Part shown: in pieces, positions 58,567 to 64,000 of the stretch | How positions within the stretch are numbered: position 1 is the first letter of the stretch | How the letters are laid out: the number at the start of each line of letters is the position of its first letter | Assembly: GCF_003473485.1 (NCBI RefSeq) | Contig: NC_053046.1 | Span: 44,345,832 to 44,409,831 of the forward strand | DNA from: Medicago truncatula | Taxonomy: Eukaryota > Streptophyta > Magnoliopsida > Fabales > Fabaceae | Direction of reading: 5' to 3' | DNA length: 64,000 nucleotides | Translations under genes and position numbers: made by a program | The notes under the pieces: generated by a model | Database searches by the model: none | What the model saw: only the letters and a program-made list of their open reading frames with translations | What the model was told of the DNA's origin: nothing

Positions 58567-59502
58567 TTAATAATTGATATTATTTTTTTTCAAATTTTAT
58601 AAAAAATGAATAAATGTAGTCTTGTAATTTATTTGATTTTTAAAGATAGTGGCACATTCTCCCTCAATAAAAAAAAAAAAAAAAGATAGTGGCATATTCA
58701 TCTTCAACGTGATTTTTTATATTTCAATTTTATAAAAAAATTGAAATAAATTTTCAATTTGTATAAAAATCAAAATGATGAGTAATTTATTAATAATGAA
58801 CAATTTATATTATTTTCTTAAATTTTAAAATAATCATTTAAAAATCAAAAAAATGGTTTCTCAAAAATGTCTTGTATATCTGGATAAAGAATTTGATGTA
58901 GCGTTTGCGGTTAAAATGAGGTTGGTTTATATGTGACCAATGTGTATGTAAATATGTTTCTGTTAAATGAATTTTTGTTAATTTGATATATATGTGAGGA
59001 TACATTTGTTTATTAAAAAAAAATGGTGATTGGTTATCTCTTACTTTCTATATAATGAAATATAAGCAAAACAAGTAGTTCTTTTGAATAAGCAAAATAA
59101 GTAGTTGAAAAGTTGATGCATGTGGAGTGTGGACTAAATTTTTAGTTTTATACATTGATCTTTAACCTATCATTTTTTTTTTTTACTTTCGTATCGGTTT
59201 CTGACCCACAAATGGTGAACGACTAATCCAACTCATGTGCAGAGGCATGCGTATTGGCCAAACGTTGTTCCCTCCGAGAATTGAACCCATATATATAAAT
59301 TAAGGGATGAGTTGTTGAGGAAAAAATGTTACTCAATGCAACAAGGAGGTTTCCCAGTTTATAATTTGTCAACGTGATGAAACCGTGCTATACTCACTAC
59401 TCACCGACCAAACAAGACCACCACTTACCCTTCACTTATTAGTCGTACCATACAAACGTTACAAAATGTATCAAAACAAATATAAGGACAAACTCTACAA
59501 AC
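58567..59502. other. Intergenic, then PAL-like upstream sequence
   Basis: AT-rich until about 59330. From AAGGAGGTTTCCCAGTTTAT (59344) the sequence parallels the PAL upstream region at 61354-61530, including CTCACCGACCAAACAAGACC, a mutated version of the AC-rich element before the intact gene. Confidence 0.6.
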
Positions 59503-59640
59503 ATGGCAACCATTAATCCACAAAGTGACACACAAAATGTTAGCTCAAACTTGATTATTGATTCAGATCTTTTGATTTGAACTGGGGTTGAGCTGCTAAG
59601 TCACTCAAAGGTAGCCATTTTGATGAAGGAAACAAGAAGT
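59503..59640 (+). pseudogene. 5' fragment of a phenylalanine ammonia-lyase gene
   Basis: It begins MATINPQ, has a four-codon insertion, then [11 protein letters not shown] as in the intact gene at 61537. A frameshift and stop follow at about 59577, after which LLSHSKVAILMKE-like residues in another frame match the [12 protein letters not shown] region. Only the first 40 or so codons remain. Confidence 0.9.
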
Positions 59641-61451
59641 AAGTGATTGATATAATGTAATTTTTATGGATTTGAATCCTTTCATACTCTACATTTCATC
59701 AATAAAAAAATACGAATAAATTTTAATAGTAAAATCATCAACATAACTACCATAATCAAATCTTTGATTATTAATAGACATTTTAAAGTATCTCCACGAC
59801 TTATATTATTTAGATATGATGCGACAAATCTTCAAGTCAGCAGGGATATGTACATTTAATTATTTATTTTTAATAGGTTAAACTTAAACTACCACTCATT
59901 TGAGTGACTTCAAAATTGAATTAAATTTTTGAAGGAGGATTTGGTGGATATGAATCTATGTTATTTAGAGAGATTAATCTACCTTTACATGTGGAACCTT
60001 GGTTTATTTATCGAAAAAACGGGGCTTGGTTTTGGCTTAGATTGCTACTATCTTGATATCGACCTTGAATTAGATGCACTCAACATTGCTTTTTTGAAGT
60101 TACTTACATACACAAATGTATTTTTTGTTGGATATATAAATCCGGGCAAAACAATTTTTTGTTGCCGACTAAATAAGCACATTTAGTACGGAAAGCAACG
60201 CGCTATATAACTCAATTGTAGTGTTAAATGAGCAAGGACTACTGCAATGCCACTTGAATGCAGTAAAATACAACGGTTTACAATAAATATTATGACGTAA
60301 CTTGATCTATTTAATTGATCATATTTAATGGGTTAATATTTGTTGTTGTTGAATAAGCAAATTTAGTTGAGTGTTTTTTAAGACACACAAGGGAGAAAGA
60401 AGCTCCACATATTAGCATACATGAAGGACAATTTTGCAGCTCACTTCCTAGCCAAAAAAAGCTACAGTTTGTGCTGGATTATCATCCTCTTAGCCTTGAT
60501 CGTTCTATTGCTTTGAACCTTCCTTGATGCTTTCTTCCTTGAATTGTTATTCGGTCAAAATGAAGAAAAAAAAGGAGGTTGTCATTGCCACCTACTTCCA
60601 ACAACCCCTTTGAGAATGATTTCAAAATGAGGAGTGTTATTTGAACAACCATTTGGTTGACAACTTTTAAAACAACTATAATTTATAAAGAAAAAATAGG
60701 TATTTGCACGAAAACCAAAACAATAAAGAGATAAAGTAAAAAGTAATGTGAGTATGAGTGAGAAAATTGTCACAAAAGTTGTTGCAAAATAGATGTTCAA
60801 ATATCATTTCTCTTTCAAAATTGCACTAAAATAGAATAAAATAATTAAGGTGATTAGTTGTTTAGGAAAAACTATCACTCAGTGCAAGTACAAGGAGGTT
60901 TCCTAGTTTATAACTAGTCAACATGATGACAAAAATAAGTCCTTAACCCACAGACTGTAGCCACTCTGATCTTATATATAAATAATTAAATAATCGATGT
61001 ATGTAATCTATATTATAAATATATTATCTGATTTACATTAATCTTTTTTATACACAGTGGCAAGCCCTTCAAGAACTCGGATGACCCACGACCCACCCAA
61101 AAAAAATAATTAAATTACCTCTTATCCATTTAGTCACTCAAAATGCATAATTATTTTAAATTTTTAAGGTATGTAGTTTACCATTTTGGATAGTCAATTT
61201 TGTGCTTAATGCATAGATAAATACAACTTTTTGATGGTGAATTTTATGCTTAATAGCCCACTTAATTTTTTCCCCCTACCCCGGCACTAACCATTATGAG
61301 ACCAAAAGGAGTAGTACTATGTAGGTGCAATCGTGCTCCTGCTCATTGCAAGGAGGTTTCCTAATTTATAATTGGTCAATGTAAAGTAAAGTCCATGGGC
61401 CAAAAATTGTACTTGTAGTTGTACTCTGCACGTGAAATTATGCTCCTACTC
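59641..61451. other. Intergenic between PAL fragment and PAL gene
   Basis: The region holds a MITE-like copy (60633-60808) and a third copy of PAL-type upstream sequence (AAGGAGGTTTCCTAGTTTAT at 60890-60975). The frame at 59929-60186 has no recognised family. A fragment at 60410-60520 may be an RNase H tail (AHFLAKKSYS). Confidence 0.45.
60633..60808 (+). repeat. MITE-like repeat, copy 3 of 3
   Basis: Ends AGTGTTATTTGAACAACC and GATGTTCAAATATCATT are imperfect inverted repeats. The interior matches 42956-43132 and 551-684. Confidence 0.65.
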
Positions 61452-61458
61452 ACCAACC
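61452..61458 (+). promoter_or_regulatory. AC-type MYB element before PAL
   Basis: ACCAACC followed by AAACAAAACAACCACTT lies about 80 bases before the start codon. AC elements of this form are known MYB-binding sites in phenylpropanoid promoters. The decayed copy at 59400 has ACCGACC instead. Confidence 0.6.
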
Positions 61459-61536
61459 AAACAAAACAACCACTTCCCTCTACTTAAACCTTAAAAGCCT
61501 TCTGTTCCTCGTATACAAAGTACAAACTCTCCAAAC

Positions 61537-64000
61537 ATGGCAACCATTAATCCACAAAATGTTAGCTCAAACTTGATCATTGACTCAGACCCTTTGAACT
61601 GGAATTCAGCTGCTAATTCACTCAAGGGTAGCCACCTTGATGAAGTAAAACGTATGTTAGCAGAGTACAAGAAGCCAGTCATATGTCTTGGTGGGGTGGG
61701 GACACTAACTATATCTCAGGTGGCTGCTGTTTCTAACAGTAGCTCACATGTTAAGGTTGAACTCTCAGAGTCTGCAAGGGCCGGTGTTGAAGCTAGCTGC
61801 GACTGGATCTCCGAAAACATTGTCAAAGGTACTCCAATTTATGGTGTTACCACTGGCTTTGGTGCTGCCTCACATAGAAGAACTGAACAAGGCTTTGCTC
61901 TTCAGAAAGAGATGGTTAGGTGAGGTTCAACTCTGAATAATATTTAGCCAGTATAGGCCATTTTTATATATACAACTTAATTGAGCACTTATGGCATAAG
62001 CGCATATAAGCTATTTCTATAACAAAAGATAAATAAAGTTAAATTGCTTTTATATAAGTTAATTTCATAAGCTATCCTAAATAGTGTATGGAAATAAGAT
62101 GAAAATAGCTTCTAGATATGTCATAATTTATCTCAAACAGCCTCATAAGTACTTATGTTTGTAAATGAATACAAACACGTCTATCCAAACAGGCCCATAA
62201 TGCTTTGACATTAGTTTTTCGCTCATGTAAATTTCTCAAGTAGTTCTTTACTAACCTTTATGGCTATTCATAGAGAAATTAAATTATGAAAGTTTATGAT
62301 AAAAAATGAGATATACAGGGTAATTACTTGCACAAAAAGTTACTATTTATGAACAAATATTATAACTGTTTTTGCAAAAAATTATGTAAAGTGGTTCATT
62401 GTTATGCAGTTGAAGCTTTTATTGTTGTGCAACTTAAAATTCATAATACTAATAACTATTCTTTTGGTTAAATTACTTTTTCCTGCATAAGGTTTCTAAA
62501 CTGCGCAATATTTGGGCGTGAAAGTGAGTTGTCTCATACACTGCCTTCGTCGGCAACAAGAGCAGCTATGCTTGTGAGGGTTAATACCCTTCTACAAGGC
62601 TATTCAGGCATTAGATTTGAAATCTTAGAAGCTATCACCAAGCTCCTCAACCATAATGTCACACCAATCTTGCCATTGCGCGGCACAGTTACCGCTTCCG
62701 GTGATCTAATTCCTCTGTCCTACATCGCTGCATTGCTAACCGGTAGGCGAAATTCCAGAGCTGTTGGACCCTCGAAAGAGTCCCTTAATGCCAAGGAAGC
62801 TTTCCATTTAGCAGGTCTGAGTTCTGGGTTCTTCGAGTTGAAGCCGAAGGAAGGTCTTGCTCTTGTAAACGGTACAGCTGTTGGATCTGGTGTGGCTTCT
62901 ATGGTACTTTTTGAGGCAAACATATTAGCTTTGTTTTCAGTAGTTCTATCAGCAGTTTTCACTGAAGTCATGCAAGGAAAGCCGGAATTTACACATCATC
63001 TTATACACAAGCTGAAGTTCCATCCAGGTCAAATCGAGGCAGCTGCTATTATGGAACACATTTTAGATGGAAGCTCATATATCAAAAACGCGAAACAGCA
63101 GCAGCCAGATCCATTGCAGAAGCCTAGAAAAGATCGTTATGCTCTTGTAACTTCTCCTCAGTGGCTCGGTCCACAGATTGAAGTTATCCGGTTTTCGACC
63201 AAATCGATTGAAAGGGAGATAAATTCAGTGAACGACAATCCTCTGATTGATGTGGCAACGGATAAGGCTCTAAATGGTGGTAATTTCCAAGGCACCCCAA
63301 TTGGAGTTTCAATGGATAATGTACGTTTAGCTGTTACTTCAATTGGAAAACTCGTCTTTGCGCAATTTACTGAGTTAGTCAATGACTTGTATAACAATGG
63401 GCTGCCGTCAAATCTTTCTGCTGGTAGAAACCCAAGTCTGGATTATGGTTTTAAGGCCTCTGAAGTTGCCATGGCTGCTTATTGTTCTGAACTTCAATAT
63501 TTAGCAAATCCTGTGACAAGTCATGTGCAAAGTGCTGAGCAGCACAACCAAGATGTGAACTCTTTGGGGTTGATTTCTGCTATGAAAACAGTGGAAGCCA
63601 TTGAGATATTGAAGCTCATGTCTTCCACATATTTGGTTGCACTCTGCCAAGCTATTGACTTGAGGCATTTGGAGGAAATTTTCAAGAACTCTGTCAAGAA
63701 AACTGTAAGCAGAGTTTTTAAGAAGACATTAATCATAGATGACAGAGAAGAAATCGATCCATTTAGACATTGTGAGGAAAATTTGCTCAAAGTGGTTGAT
63801 AGAGAATATGTATTCTCCTACATAGATGATCCCTTTAATGTTACGTACCCGTTGATGCCAAAACTAAAGCAAGTACTTTATGAGCATGCGCACATCAGTG
63901 CCATAAATAATAAGGATGCGAAATCTTCAACATTTGAGAAAATTGGAGCTTTTGAGGATGAATTGAAGTCTCTTTTGCCAAAGGAAGTTGAAAGTGCAAG
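61537..64000 (+). CDS. PAL: Phenylalanine ammonia-lyase-like protein, 3' end off window
   Basis: Exon 1 is 61537-61919 and exon 2 starts at 62492 and is open to the window edge; the phase-2 intron after EMVR is the usual plant PAL position. About 630 of the expected 710-720 residues are visible. The enzyme family deaminates phenylalanine to cinnamate in the cytosol, the entry to phenylpropanoids. Visible landmarks are the Tyr loop ([11 protein letters not shown]), the MIO Ala-Ser-Gly at 62694-62702 (GTVTASGDL), [26 protein letters not shown] and [12 protein letters not shown]. The residue after EMVR is Phe, the PAL rather than TAL type. Oddities: the loop normally reading KQDRYALRTSPQW is [12 protein letters not shown] preceded by R, so the usual Gln and Arg are Lys and Val; SSRKT is SAMKT; FLNAGIF is FLNCAIF. 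It may be a divergent or altered-activity PAL. Confidence 0.93.

Noticed and set aside
59929..60186. 85-aa frame upstream of PAL
   Set aside because: No recognised motif, AT-driven composition and no conserved neighbours; likely chance.

Overview
The window looks like nuclear DNA of a legume, most likely Medicago or a close relative. This is inference: it is AT-rich, genes carry short GT-AG introns, and every recognisable protein is a plant family. A chloroplast rpoC2 fragment is embedded in nuclear sequence, and the repeats (tRNA-like SINEs, short Mutator-like elements with 9-bp target duplications, Stowaway-like MITEs) are typical of legume intergenic DNA. No species-level search could be run.

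Positions 1-22,100 hold a small family cluster. There are three open copies of a membrane-anchored DUF4408/DUF761-type protein (1213-1851 minus, 13885-14526 plus, 21516-22091 minus) and two decayed fragments (about 4255-4420 and 18735-18850). They share leader sequence, 3' flank and a dispersed repeat, so the cluster probably grew by local duplication. Between them lie a broken KIB/DUF295 F-box relic, a broken JmjC (JMJ25-like) demethylase relic, an RNase H relic, nested MITEs, a 1.1-kb hAT-like element with an exact 8-bp target duplication, and the rpoC2 insertion.

Positions 22,100-35,000 are a mobile-element graveyard. A block is present twice (about 22838-26890 and 27560-29030). Copy 1 is split by a 2.2-kb Mutator-like element whose two ends carry clusters of a GTTAAC-centred palindrome. 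Copy 2 keeps the matching unfilled target site. A decayed copia element in copy 2 has itself been invaded by an SDR (tropinone-reductase-like) 3' end and an antisense LINE RNase H remnant.

Positions 35,000-64,000 hold the ordinary genes. A complete eight-exon VIM/ORTHRUS-type ubiquitin ligase (PHD-RING-SRA-RING, 678 aa, minus strand) has introns containing tandem-repeat and hairpin arrays, and a stray copy of its last exon and intron lies downstream. A small intronless unknown gene lies at 46715. A 21-exon gene (48603-56129 minus, 1199 aa, frame-consistent throughout) encodes a large plant protein with an acidic N-terminus, a C2-like segment and a long helical C-terminus. A phenylalanine ammonia-lyase gene starts at 61537 and runs off the right edge. 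Its ORF is intact and the MIO triad is present, but two usually conserved active-site residues are changed. A decayed copy of the PAL 5' end lies 2 kb upstream.

No operon-like cooperation exists here. The most interesting items are the Mutator-like element with its palindrome clusters and natural empty site, the divergent PAL active site, the hairpin array inside the VIM intron, and the DUF761 paralogue with a stop codon in front of a still-conserved tail.
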